Shown: positions 8,745-16,624 of the stretch, piece by piece
How the letters are laid out: the number at the start of each line of letters is the position of its first letter
How positions within the stretch are numbered: position 1 is the first letter of the stretch
Source: JAXMHQ01 sp046346665
Lineage (GTDB): Bacteria; Verrucomicrobiota; Verrucomicrobiia; Limisphaerales; JAXMHQ01
Assembly: GCA_046346665.1 (NCBI GenBank)
Contig: JAXMHQ010000039.1
Location: 1 to 42,724, forward strand
Length of the DNA: 42,724 bases
Reading direction: 5' to 3'
Position numbers and translations under genes: made by a program
The notes under the pieces: generated by a model
What the model was told of the DNA's origin: nothing
Database searches by the model: none
What the model saw: the letters and a program-made list of their open reading frames with translations, nothing else

Positions 8745-10127
8745 CTATTCCAGCCACCCAGCGCGGGCCGCGGCCGGCCAACCGGCGCTCAGGACGCGCA
8801 TCTTGCCGTTCTCGCGGAGCACCACTTCACTCTGTCCCGTTGCCGCGTTGGTTGCCGCCGCCGAACTGCTCACATAACAAAGCTCGCGGGGAAAACGCCA
8901 CGACGGCAGACTCTTCAGGTCGCGCCCGGTTTCGCCCTGGACCTGTTCCACTTCGCCGCTCGCGAGCGTGAGCACCGCAATCTCCCCTTTGCCACCGGCA
9001 AACACCACCCGCTTTTGGTCGGGGCTGACTTCGAAATAACCGAGGCCCGCCGGAAGATTTTCCCGTGCGCCGACCGGCACCACCGCGGTGAGCGTCGATT
9101 GCTTTGCCGGATCGAATGAGAACAACTGCTGCCGCTGAGGCATCTCCTTCGTCGTGGCCGGCAACCGCCATTCCTCCGAAGCGAACAGGATCCGGCCGTC
9201 GCGCAAGGATCGGACCCTTGCGTTTTCATTGAATACGAGCCCGACCAGTTCCTCCCCGCGGCCACCCGGATTCAGCGCGCCTGCTTCGTCGACCACCTGT
9301 TGACGGGTCAGCGTCGCGAGCGACAGCACGTCGTCATTTGGAGTGTTGGTATTGACCAGCGCGATGAACAGCACCGAACGCCCGTCGGCGGACCAGTCCG
9401 GATAAAGGCTCGCATAATCTGACAATGGCCGGGCCGGCCGGCCGCCCCGCGCCGTCGCCACCATCAGGCAGGCCGCTTCATCCGAGGCCGATACGGTGTA
9501 GGCCAGCCAGCGGTCGTCGGGCGACAACCGGAGGTCCGCGATGAAGCCAAGCTCTGTCGCAAGCGTCGGACCGAGGGCCAGGTCGTTTGTTCCCGCCTCC
9601 GCCAGCATCACCGTTCCCACCGTCACTTCGAGGTTCGTCGTGGCGTCGGAGGCCGGCAGGCCGGCGACTATCGCCGCGCCTGCCGCGTCGCTGTCCCGCA
9701 GGAACAGCAGCGCGGCCTTCAGCCGGCTCTTGTCCCGCTCGCCGGCAAGGACCGCCGCCGGCTTCTCCGATCCGAAGCGGGCGCGCAGCGCGACGGCATA
9801 TTCGCGCAGTGCCGTGATTTTGCCCGGCTCAAGCGCCCGGGAAATACCGGCCCAGTTCGTGCAAGGCTCGGCCGTTGCCAGGAGCAGCTGCCTGGAATCC
9901 CCAAACCACGCCGCCACCGAAACCGGTTTCGCCAGCAACAACGGCGACAGGCGCCCGTCGCCGTCGCAGAGCCTCAATCCTTCCTGCGTCAGAACGGCGG
10001 CGCGCCGGCCGTCGGGCGACCAGACCACGCGTTGTTCGGTGAAACAGCCGGAGACAGCCAGCAGCAGGAGGGCGAACCAGCCGTTGCGGCGCGCCCCGCC
10101 GAAGCGAAATACAGATTGCGGTTTCAT
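8745..10127 (-). CDS. PD40/TolB-type beta-propeller lipoprotein
   Basis: The 460-residue product begins with a lipoprotein signal ending in a lipobox (LAVSGC, Cys near residue 28). WD40-like PD40 repeats follow, with motifs such as VVWSPDGRRAAVL, LSPDDRWLAYT, YPDWSADGRSVLF and VSPDQKRVVFAGG. It is predicted to be membrane-anchored on the periplasmic side. The start codon overlaps the stop of the upstream anti-sigma-like gene (ATGA on the minus strand, 10124-10127), making it the third gene of a sigma/anti-sigma operon. It may be a sensor or envelope partner of that system; this is inference from position only. It faces the GloVer gene tail to tail with a gap of about 100 bases holding only weak hairpins. 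Confidence 0.8.
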   Translation of the reverse strand: MKPQSVFRFGGARRNGWFALLLLAVSGCFTEQRVVWSPDGRRAAVLTQEGLRLCDGDGRLSPLLLAKPVSVAAWFGDSRQLLLATAEPCTNWAGISRALEPGKITALREYAVALRARFGSEKPAAVLAGERDKSRLKAALLFLRDSDAAGAAIVAGLPASDATTNLEVTVGTVMLAEAGTNDLALGPTLATELGFIADLRLSPDDRWLAYTVSASDEAACLMVATARGGRPARPLSDYASLYPDWSADGRSVLFIALVNTNTPNDDVLSLATLTRQQVVDEAGALNPGGRGEELVGLVFNENARVRSLRDGRILFASEEWRLPATTKEMPQRQQLFSFDPAKQSTLTAVVPVGARENLPAGLGYFEVSPDQKRVVFAGGKGEIAVLTLASGEVEQVQGETGRDLKSLPSWRFPRELCYVSSSAAATNAATGQSEVVLRENGKMRVLSAGWPAAARAGWLE

Positions 10128-10609
10128 GAGTTGGAATTCAATCGGGGTTTGCGGACAGGAGAAATCCAGGAGACGGGCGCGGCGCCGGAGTGGGCGGGTT
10201 TCGACGCGGCATCGGCGAGCCGGGACACGGACCAGAACCCGGCCGGTTGAGCGGCGGCGGGGGGCGGCGCCAGCGCCGCGCTCTGTGTTCGCGTTCCCGA
10301 CGGGCGCAGAATCCAGAGACCGAACCCCAGCGCGATCACAGCGGCCAGCGGGAGCGGCAGCCAGCTCCAGCGATATCGATCCGGCGCCGGACGCGCGTGC
10401 TCCGCGGTGAACCCGGGCGGAGGCGCGGGAATCGGATCAACCGGCGGCAACACCCCGCGTGCCAGGGCAAGGGTGTCGTTCATCTCCACCTCGAGCGCCG
10501 CGTGTTCAGGATGATCCCGCAGATAGGCTGCCAGCAGCGCCTCCACTTCCGGGGGCAAAACGCCGAGAGCGCGGTCTTCCAGTAATTGTTCAAGAAGCTT
10601 GTGATTCAT
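10124..10609 (-). CDS. Single-pass membrane anti-sigma-factor-like protein
   Basis: A 161-residue protein with a charged cytoplasmic N-terminal region (about 1-80), one hydrophobic segment (LPLPLAAVIALGFGLWIL, about residues 85-102) and an Ala/Pro-rich C-terminal tail. It lies between an ECF sigma gene and a lipoprotein gene and shares 4-base ATGA overlaps with both, the usual arrangement for an anti-sigma factor that holds its sigma at the membrane. There is no cysteine in the protein, so the zinc-binding HxxxCxxC motif of ZAS-type anti-sigma factors is absent. Sequence similarity alone would not prove the function; the assignment rests on context and topology. Confidence 0.65.
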   Translation of the reverse strand: MNHKLLEQLLEDRALGVLPPEVEALLAAYLRDHPEHAALEVEMNDTLALARGVLPPVDPIPAPPPGFTAEHARPAPDRYRWSWLPLPLAAVIALGFGLWILRPSGTRTQSAALAPPPAAAQPAGFWSVSRLADAASKPAHSGAAPVSWISPVRKPRLNSNS

Positions 10610-11112
10610 GCGGATTCCCTTTCCATGGATTGCGGCCGGGATGGATTCAGCGCCTGGCGAAGCTGGAGCACCGCGTGGTGCAGCCGGGATCGAATCGTGC
10701 CGACGGGCACATCCAGCGCTTCCGCGATTTCCTCGTACGACAGTTCGTGTTGCAGGCGCAACTCCAGCGCTTCGCGAAATCCCGGTTTCAGGCGGCCGAT
10801 GGCTTCGCGCATGGACTCAAGCCGCGGATCCACCGCCGCGGGTTGATCGGGCAAATCGGCCGGCAACGGCGCATTCTCCCGGCGGGATCGGCCGGCGCGC
10901 GAGGCCTTGTTTCGGGCGATGCCAAAGAGATAGGCGCGCGGGGATGAAGCGGCATGCAGCCGGTCGGGATGCCGGAGAACCACGGCGAAGGTTTCCTGCA
11001 ACGCGTCCTCCGCTCCCGCCGTGTCCCCGAGCCGCCGCACCAGGTAGCCCAGCAACTGCGGCGCCGTCTCACGGTAGAGATTTTCAATCCAATCGATGGA
11101 CGAGATGTTCAT
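10606..11112 (-). CDS. ECF-type RNA polymerase sigma factor
   Basis: A 168-residue sigma-70 family protein from ATG 11112; an in-frame GTG at 11142 would add 10 residues of poor quality. Region 2 covers about residues 8-68 (GAEDALQETF, then RAYLFGIARN) and region 4 about 105-155 (LSYEEIAEALDVPVGTIRSRLHHA, shown here in parts as LSYEEIAEAL and GTIRSRLHHA). Regions 1 and 3 are absent, as in extracytoplasmic-function sigmas. The stop overlaps the anti-sigma-like gene's start. Sigma, anti-sigma and lipoprotein probably form one autoregulated unit transcribed from the 11113-11310 gap, but I could not identify a convincing promoter pair there. Confidence 0.9.
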   Translation of the reverse strand: MNISSIDWIENLYRETAPQLLGYLVRRLGDTAGAEDALQETFAVVLRHPDRLHAASSPRAYLFGIARNKASRAGRSRRENAPLPADLPDQPAAVDPRLESMREAIGRLKPGFREALELRLQHELSYEEIAEALDVPVGTIRSRLHHAVLQLRQALNPSRPQSMERESA

Positions 11113-11310
11113 GCCCGCCGGCGCCGGTCTGCGCCTTTGCACTTATACCTGCCTGACGACAATCGAAAAGTTCAAACGAACTCCAAGTTTCGCTTTACAG
11201 CTCAAAAATGGCCCTGAATATGGGCTGCAAGGCCTAAAAGCAGCTCTTTAAACCTCGTAACCAAGTTGCCTGAAGCTAATTACCGCGGTCCGACCGCGCT
11301 GGTCGTGCCG

Positions 11311-11344
11311 GTACAACAAAAGGGGCGGCTTTGCGGGCCGCCCC
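11311..11344 (-). terminator. Rho-independent terminator after the phosphofructokinase gene
   Basis: On the minus strand a perfect 8-bp GC stem (GGGGCGGC at 11322-11329 with GCCGCCCC at 11337-11344, 7-nt loop) is followed by TTTTGTTG. It begins about 20 bases past the phosphofructokinase stop codon and separates that gene from the downstream sigma-factor operon. Confidence 0.85.
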
Positions 11345-11366
11345 GGTGGTGTGTAAAAGAGGGGAC

Positions 11367-12644
11367 TTAATTGCGCGGGGTGAGCTTCTTTTCGATGCGC
11401 GACAGATCGAGGGTCACATACTTCGGCAGGCCGTTTTCCATCGGCACCTTCACTTCGCCCTCGATCAGCGGCTGGGCGTATTCCACGAATTTCTCGTTCG
11501 GCAGGAAGCCGTCTTCGCTGATCCATTCGCGCGGAATGAAATGCTCGACATTAGCGATGTCTTCCAGCGGCTGCAGGCCGGTCGACCACTTGATCGATCC
11601 GTTCGTGCCGTTGCGGATGATTTTCACCATCAGCCCGCTTTGGCCGGAGACCGCCGCCTTGACGGCGGCGACGCCGCAGGCGTGGGCGTTGTGCGAATCC
11701 GTGGCGCTGGCGAAATGTTCCGCCGCGCGCTGGGCGTAGCCGAGCAGCACGGTGCGGGTCTTCGTGTTCAACTTGCCCTGCACATATTCCTTCAGCTTCT
11801 CCGACGCGCCCGCCAGCACAGGATGTCCAAAAGCGTCCAGCCGGGTCTTGTCCGCCCCGATTTCCTCGCCCTGCTTGTTCTTGATGCCTTCACCGACGAC
11901 CACGACGCAATATTTGTGCGCCGCGACCGTCTCCTTGATTTTCGCCATGACATCGTCGATGTCGTATTGAATTTCAGGGAGCAGGATGATGTGGGGCGGG
12001 TTGGCGCCAAGCCCCCGCTTCGCCAGCACCGTGCCGGCGGCAATCCACCCCGCGGAACGGCCCATCACTTCAACAATGCAGCAGGAGCCGTCATCCGTCG
12101 CCATGCTGCCGACATCGATGCCGACTTCCATGACAGTCGCGGCGGCGTACTTGATCACCGAACCGTAACCCGGGCAGCTGTCCGTGTGCGGCAGGTCGTT
12201 GTCGATCGTCTTCGGCACACCGATGACGCGCATGTCCCAGCCGCGTTTCACCGCTTCGAGATGGATCTTGTGCGACGTGTCTTGCGAATCGTTGCCGCCG
12301 ATATAAAAGAAGTAGCGGATATTGTGGGCCTGGAAGACTTCGAACAGGCGGTCCATGTCCTTGGCGGCCTTTTCGGGTTTCTTCTTGAAATCGATTTTGT
12401 AACGGCAGGTGCCCAGCGCGGCCGCGGGGGTGTGCCGGAGACCTTCGATGCTCTTGGCGCGCTCCTCGTTGATGTCCACAAGGTCCTCGTTGAGGATGCC
12501 GTAGATGCCGTTGAGTCCGCCGTAGATTTCCTCGATGCAATCGTGCTTGCCGGCTTCCTGCAGGACGCCGCAAAGGCTTGAGTTGATGACGGCGGTGGGG
12601 CCGCCCGACTGACCGACCAGTAAATTTCCAACCAGATCTGACAT
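11367..12644 (-). CDS. 6-phosphofructokinase, PPi-dependent type
   Basis: A 425-residue phosphofructokinase. It opens with GQSGGPTAVINSS where ATP enzymes have a GGDAPGMN-type motif. The phosphoryl-donor loop reads GGNDSQ, and the sugar-phosphate motif is PKTIDNDLP. In the family, Asp at the equivalent of E. coli Gly104 together with Lys at the equivalent of position 124 (the K of PKTIDND) marks pyrophosphate use. The enzyme would reversibly convert fructose 6-phosphate and PPi to fructose 1,6-bisphosphate. MGRSAGWIAAG is the conserved substrate-binding segment. The gene is monocistronic with its own terminator and is divergent from nusB. The PPi call is inferred from motifs; the family assignment is firm. 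Confidence 0.92.
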   Translation of the reverse strand: MSDLVGNLLVGQSGGPTAVINSSLCGVLQEAGKHDCIEEIYGGLNGIYGILNEDLVDINEERAKSIEGLRHTPAAALGTCRYKIDFKKKPEKAAKDMDRLFEVFQAHNIRYFFYIGGNDSQDTSHKIHLEAVKRGWDMRVIGVPKTIDNDLPHTDSCPGYGSVIKYAAATVMEVGIDVGSMATDDGSCCIVEVMGRSAGWIAAGTVLAKRGLGANPPHIILLPEIQYDIDDVMAKIKETVAAHKYCVVVVGEGIKNKQGEEIGADKTRLDAFGHPVLAGASEKLKEYVQGKLNTKTRTVLLGYAQRAAEHFASATDSHNAHACGVAAVKAAVSGQSGLMVKIIRNGTNGSIKWSTGLQPLEDIANVEHFIPREWISEDGFLPNEKFVEYAQPLIEGEVKVPMENGLPKYVTLDLSRIEKKLTPRN

Positions 12645-12815
12645 AAGTTATTCGTTCCAATCTTCAGGCGGCTGTTTAAGAGGCCCTGTCCGGGTGTGCG
12701 GGCCGGAACGCCCTGAAATCGGAGCGAAACCATGCCAATCAGAGGCCCTGATGTCAAAGGGGAATTGCAGAAGATTTTGGTTTCTCCCACCCGGTTTCTG
12801 CGGCATGGTGGAGGC

Positions 12816-13316
12816 ATGGCAAAACGACGAGAAGCGCGCGAACGCGCCGTCCAGTTTTTGTTCCAGCACGACCTGAACCCGCCGGAGAACCTGGACGAGG
12901 CGCTGGCGCAGTTCTGGGAATCCCAGCAGGCCGCGGCCATCGCCGGCGAAAAAGGCTCCGCCACCTGGGGCGAATCCGTGCCGCTCCCGCCCCCCACGGC
13001 GGACGAAGCGGCCATGCGGCTCTTCGCCGAACCCCTCATCCGGGGCGTCATCGAGCACCGCGCCCAAATCGACGAGGAGATCAAAAAAGTCGCCAAAAAC
13101 TGGGACCTGCACCGGATCGCCGCCGTCGACCGCAATATCCTGCGCCTCGCGATTTACGAAATGCTCCACCGCGAGGATATCCCCCCCGTCGTCAGCATCA
13201 ACGAGGCGGTGGATATCGCCAAGAAATTCTCAACCCAGGACAGCGGCAAGTTCGTCAACGGAATCCTGGACAAAGTCAAAGGCGAACTCCTGCGCCCCGC
13301 CCGAATTGTGAAGTAA
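12816..13316 (+). CDS. nusB: Transcription antitermination factor NusB
   Basis: NusB binds boxA RNA with NusE (S10) in rRNA antitermination. From ATG 12816 the protein is 166 residues and starts MAKRREARERAVQFLFQHD, the usual NusB N-terminus. The C-terminal part has the family signature INEAVDIAKKFS, then GKFVNGILDKV. An in-frame ATG at 12732 would add 28 residues not typical of the family. A GGAGG lies only one base before the chosen ATG, so its role as ribosome binding site is uncertain. The central part (about residues 25-65) is longer and more acidic than in short NusBs. It heads a plus-strand run with a PHP gene, ftsY, ribD and ribE. Confidence 0.93.
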   Translation: MAKRREARERAVQFLFQHDLNPPENLDEALAQFWESQQAAAIAGEKGSATWGESVPLPPPTADEAAMRLFAEPLIRGVIEHRAQIDEEIKKVAKNWDLHRIAAVDRNILRLAIYEMLHREDIPPVVSINEAVDIAKKFSTQDSGKFVNGILDKVKGELLRPARIVK

Positions 13317-13567
13317 ATGATGAAGGAAGAATGCAGAATGCAGAATGGAGGTGGGGCGAGACTCCGTCGAGCCGTCGCAAATGCCCGGAGTGCTGGAGCG
13401 CCGGAGTGCTGGAGTCTTGAAAGCGACAATGTTCGCGCTCCGCGGTCGCATTCAGCACTCCAGCACTCCGATACTCCACCACCCCGCCGGCCTGAACAGG
13501 GCTCGACGGAGTCTCGCCCCACCGGATTGGATTCCGCACTCCTCATTCCGCATTCCGCACTCCGCTG
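13317..13567. repeat. Composite inverted element of 7-8 bp micro-repeats (nusB-PHP gap)
   Basis: The whole gap between the nusB stop and the PHP start is one large imperfect palindrome. An exact 23-bp inverted pair lies at 13351-13373 and 13500-13522 (it begins GTGGGGCGAG). Inside it, 8-bp units such as GTGCTGGA and GCGCCGGA face their complements (13383-13412 against about 13452-13477). Outside it, 7-bp units GAATGCA, GAATGCA and GAATGGA (13329-13349) face ATTCCGC, ACTCCTC, ATTCCGC, ATTCCGC and ACTCCGC (13531-13565). The right end stops two bases before the next ATG, so no Shine-Dalgarno sequence is available to that gene. Confidence 0.85.
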
Positions 13568-14392
13568 ATGTTTGCCGACCTCCATTTGCACTCGAATTTT
13601 TCCGACGGCACGTATTCGCCGGAGGAGGTCGCGGCGGAAGCCCGGAAGCAGAAGCTTTCGGCCATCGCCCTGACGGATCACGACACGGTGGAAGGCTGCC
13701 CGCGCGCGGCGGAAGCCTGCAGGCAGGCCGCGATTGAATTTGTCGCGGGGACGGAACTCACGGCCGAGCATGCCGGCAACGAGGTGCATATCCTGGGTTA
13801 CTTCCTCGACCTCGAAAACCAGCGGTTGCTGTCGGAAATCGCCCGGTTCCAGGCCGTGCGCCAGCAGCGCATCCACGGGATGGTGGAGCGCTTGAACGCC
13901 CTGAGCATCCCGCTCCGCGTCGAATCGGTTTTCGAACTGGCGAATTGCCGGTCGCCCGGCCGCCCCCACGTGGCGCGCGCACTCGTCAAGGAAGGCTTGT
14001 GCGGGTCGCTCGATGAAGCGTTCGAACGGTATCTCAAGAAGAACCGGCCCGCCTGGGTGCCCAAAGCCAAAATGTCCGCCGAAGGCGCGATGGAACTCAT
14101 CCACCAGGCCGGCGGGCTCGCCGTGGTGGCCCACCCGGGTTTGAACCGCAACGACGCCGCCATCCCCGAGCTGGTCGAAGCCGGGCTCGACGGCATCGAG
14201 TGTTTCCACACCAAGCACACCCCGTCCATGAGCCAGCATTACCTCGCCATCGCACAGCGATTCCAGTTGCTCGTCACGGGCGGATCCGACTGCCACGGAC
14301 TGAGCAAAGGGCGCCCGCTGATCGGCACCGTGCGATTTGACTACGCCCATTTCGAGCGGCTCAAATCCGCCGCCGGCCGCCACGTCCGTTAG
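13568..14392 (+). CDS. PHP-domain phosphoesterase (RNase AM / YciV-TrpH type)
   Basis: A 274-residue PHP-family metal-dependent phosphoesterase. Metal ligands are visible in HLHSNFSDG (His6, His8, Asp13), LTDHDT (Asp37, His38), ELTAE, HILGYF, RPHVARALV, VAHPG and GSDCHG near the C-terminus. Size and motif order match E. coli YciV/TrpH, which removes 5' nucleotides from rRNA precursors (RNase AM) and acts on 3',5'-nucleoside bisphosphates. Placement just after nusB fits an rRNA-related role. The start is preceded by repeat sequence instead of a ribosome binding site, so initiation may depend on readthrough from nusB. A nucleotide-only phosphatase role is the main alternative. Confidence 0.88.
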   Translation: MFADLHLHSNFSDGTYSPEEVAAEARKQKLSAIALTDHDTVEGCPRAAEACRQAAIEFVAGTELTAEHAGNEVHILGYFLDLENQRLLSEIARFQAVRQQRIHGMVERLNALSIPLRVESVFELANCRSPGRPHVARALVKEGLCGSLDEAFERYLKKNRPAWVPKAKMSAEGAMELIHQAGGLAVVAHPGLNRNDAAIPELVEAGLDGIECFHTKHTPSMSQHYLAIAQRFQLLVTGGSDCHGLSKGRPLIGTVRFDYAHFERLKSAAGRHVR

Positions 14393-14409
14393 CATTGCCT
14401 CCGATTTCC

Positions 14410-15321
14410 ATGGGTCTCTTCGCCAAATTCAAAGCCGGTCTCCAAAAGACCCACAGCAAACTCACGCATGAAATCCAGCGCATCCTCACGCGCTCGCCCA
14501 AACTGGATGCGTCGTCCCTCGAGGATCTTGAGGCGGCCCTGATCGCGGCGGACCTGGGCATGGCGACCACCACCGATATCGTGGACGCCGTCCGGCGCGG
14601 GTTTGAATCGCAAGGCAAAGCCGGCCACGACCTTTTCACCATCGCGAGCCAGGTCGTGGAGAGCCGGTTGTCGTCCGACCGCGCCGCGCTTCAAAGCGCT
14701 TCCCGCGGCCCGACGGTGGTTTCCATCGTGGGAGTCAACGGCACGGGCAAAACAACAACGGCGGCCAAGCTCGCGCACCGGTTGCGGGCCGAGCGCCGGA
14801 CGGTGCTGCTGGCGGCGTGCGACACGTTCCGGGCGGCGGCGATCGAACAATTGAAACTGTGGGGCGGCCGGCTCGGAGTGGAGGTCGTGGCGGGCGCGTA
14901 CGGGGCGGACCCCGCGGCAGTGGCGCACGACGCGGTGGCGGCGGCGCAGGCGCGCGGGGCGGATTACCTGATCGTCGACACGGCGGGGCGTTTGCACACG
15001 AAACACAATTTGATGCAGGAATTGCAGAAGCTGCACCGGATCCTGAACCGCCAGTTGCCCGGTGCGCCGCACGAGGTGTTGTTGGTGCTGGACGCGACCA
15101 CCGGCATGAACGCCCTGAACCAGGCGCGCGAATTTCACAAGATTGCTCCCTTGACCGGGTTGGTTGTCACCAAGCTCGACGGCACCAGCAAGGGCGGCAT
15201 GGTGGTGTCCATCCAGCGCGAACTCGGCCTGCCGATCAAGTTCATCGGCCTGGGGGAACAACCGGACGATTTGCAGCCGTTCGACGCAAAGCAGTTCGCA
15301 GCGGCGCTGTTCGAGGAATAA
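14410..15321 (+). CDS. ftsY: Signal recognition particle receptor FtsY
   Basis: FtsY is the membrane-associated GTPase that docks SRP-ribosome complexes at the translocon. The ATG at 14410 gives a 303-residue NG-domain protein starting MGLFAKFKAGLQKTHSKL; an upstream in-frame TTG at 14395 is less likely. GTPase motifs: G1 GVNGTGKTTTAAKLA, the DTFRAAAIEQLKLWG insertion-box segment, DTAGRLH (G3), TKLDGTSKGG (G4) and GLGEQPDDLQPF. The acidic A domain of E. coli FtsY is missing, as in many bacteria, so membrane attachment likely uses the N-terminal amphipathic helix. It starts 17 bases after the PHP gene and is followed by ribD after 3 bases. Confidence 0.95.
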   Translation: MGLFAKFKAGLQKTHSKLTHEIQRILTRSPKLDASSLEDLEAALIAADLGMATTTDIVDAVRRGFESQGKAGHDLFTIASQVVESRLSSDRAALQSASRGPTVVSIVGVNGTGKTTTAAKLAHRLRAERRTVLLAACDTFRAAAIEQLKLWGGRLGVEVVAGAYGADPAAVAHDAVAAAQARGADYLIVDTAGRLHTKHNLMQELQKLHRILNRQLPGAPHEVLLVLDATTGMNALNQAREFHKIAPLTGLVVTKLDGTSKGGMVVSIQRELGLPIKFIGLGEQPDDLQPFDAKQFAAALFEE

Positions 15322-15324
15322 TTC

Positions 15325-16461
15325 ATGTCCGCCTCCCACCACCTGCGATTGGCCCTGCGCCTCGCGCAGCGCGGCCGCGGCACGGTGTCGCCCAATCCCA
15401 TGGTCGGGGCCGTCCTCGTCAAGGGCCGCCGGATCATCGGGCAAGGCTGGCACCGGCGCGCGGGCGGGCCCCACGCCGAAATCGAGGCGCTCCAGGACGC
15501 CCGGCGCAATGGCTTCGATCCGCGCGGCGCCACACTCTTCGTCACACTCGAACCCTGCTCCTCCCACGGCCGCACTCCCCCCTGCACCGACGCCATCGCC
15601 GCCGCCGGCATCCGGCGCGTCGTCATCGGCACCCGCGATCCCAACCCGAAACACGCCGGGCGCGCCTGGCGGCTGTTGCGGCGCCGCGGGATCCGCGTGG
15701 AATCGGCCGACGCCACCCTCGCCCGCGACTGCGCCGGGTTGAACGAGGTGTTCAACCATTGGATTGTCAGGCGAACACCCCACGTGACGGTCAAATCGGC
15801 GATGACACTCGACGGCAAAATCGCCACCGCCTCCGGCGAATCCCGCTGGATCACCGGCCCCGCCGCGCGCGCCGCCGGAATGCGGCTGCGGCGAGGAATG
15901 GACGCCATCCTCGTGGGGGTGAACACAATCCTCGCGGACGATCCATCCCTGACCTTCCGGGGCAGAGGCCGGCGCGCGGCTCCTCTGAGGCGGATTGTCC
16001 TGGATTCAATGGCGCGCACGCCGCTGGCGGCCAGGGTGGTTTCCGATGAACATGCGGCGGACACGACGATCGTGGTGAGCCACCGGGCGCCGCGACGCCG
16101 CGTGCAGGCACTGGCCGGGCGGGTGAAGGTGCTGGTATCGCCCGCTCCCCGAATTGCATCGGCTGCGTCCGGCCGCGGCATCGATCTGCGCTGGCTGTTG
16201 CGGAGACTCGGCCGTGACGACGTGACGAGCCTTCTGGTGGAAGGCGGCGGCGAAGTGAACGCCTCCTTCCTGCTCCAGCGCCTGGCCCAGCGTGTGGTTT
16301 TTTTCTACGCCCCCAAAGTGCTCGGAGGCCGCGACGCGCGCAAAGCCGTCGCCGGCGAAGGCGCCGCCACCCTGGCCGAAGCGCTGCAACTCCGCGACGT
16401 TCGCTGGCGCCGCCTCGGGCAGGATTGGCAGATGACCGCGGCGCCCGCTCCGGCAGTTTAA
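15325..16461 (+). CDS. ribD: Bifunctional riboflavin biosynthesis deaminase/reductase RibD
   Basis: A 378-residue protein for two cytosolic steps of riboflavin synthesis: deamination of the pyrimidine intermediate and reduction of its ribosyl side chain. The deaminase zinc site is visible as PHAEIEAL (His50, Glu52) and PCSSHGRTPPC (Cys78, Cys87). The reductase half starts near residue 150 (VKSAMTLDGKIAT) and includes ITGPAAR, DAILVGVNTILADDP and LLVEGGGEVNASFL. The stop codon and last codons fall within the start of an 8-bp micro-repeat array. I looked for an FMN riboswitch upstream; there is no room, because ftsY ends 3 bases before the start. Confidence 0.95.
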   Translation: MSASHHLRLALRLAQRGRGTVSPNPMVGAVLVKGRRIIGQGWHRRAGGPHAEIEALQDARRNGFDPRGATLFVTLEPCSSHGRTPPCTDAIAAAGIRRVVIGTRDPNPKHAGRAWRLLRRRGIRVESADATLARDCAGLNEVFNHWIVRRTPHVTVKSAMTLDGKIATASGESRWITGPAARAAGMRLRRGMDAILVGVNTILADDPSLTFRGRGRRAAPLRRIVLDSMARTPLAARVVSDEHAADTTIVVSHRAPRRRVQALAGRVKVLVSPAPRIASAASGRGIDLRWLLRRLGRDDVTSLLVEGGGEVNASFLLQRLAQRVVFFYAPKVLGGRDARKAVAGEGAATLAEALQLRDVRWRRLGQDWQMTAAPAPAV

Positions 16462-16567
16462 GAGTTTGGGAGTTTGGCAGTTTGAGAGTTAAAAATTGCG
16501 CCGGAATTCGCGATGCGCGGTTCTGTACTCTTTAACTCACTAACTCCTAAACTCTCAAACTCTCAAA
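16453..16567. repeat. 8-bp micro-repeat inverted element (ribD-ribE gap)
   Basis: The left arm is a run of 8-bp units (GGCAGTTT, AAGAGTTT, GGGAGTTT, GGCAGTTT, GAGAGTTA; 16453-16492). The right arm carries complementary units (TAACTCAC, TAACTCCT, AAACTCTC, AAACTCTC; about 16533-16564). A spacer of about 40 bases separates them. The left array begins inside ribD and supplies its last codons and TAA stop. There is no T-tract after the structure. Confidence 0.85.
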
Positions 16568-16624
16568 CCTTTTATCGCCCTGTTTTCCTTGCCAGCGCGC
16601 GCCTTCGGGCGGCACCATTCCCTC

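Noticed and set aside
13317..13567. CRISPR array from regular short repeats.
   Set aside because: Units are 7-8 bp without spacers of 30 bases or more, and no cas gene is present.
15290..15330. Possible FMN riboswitch ahead of ribD.
   Set aside because: ftsY ends 3 bases before ribD and no RFN-type stem set is present there or before ribE.
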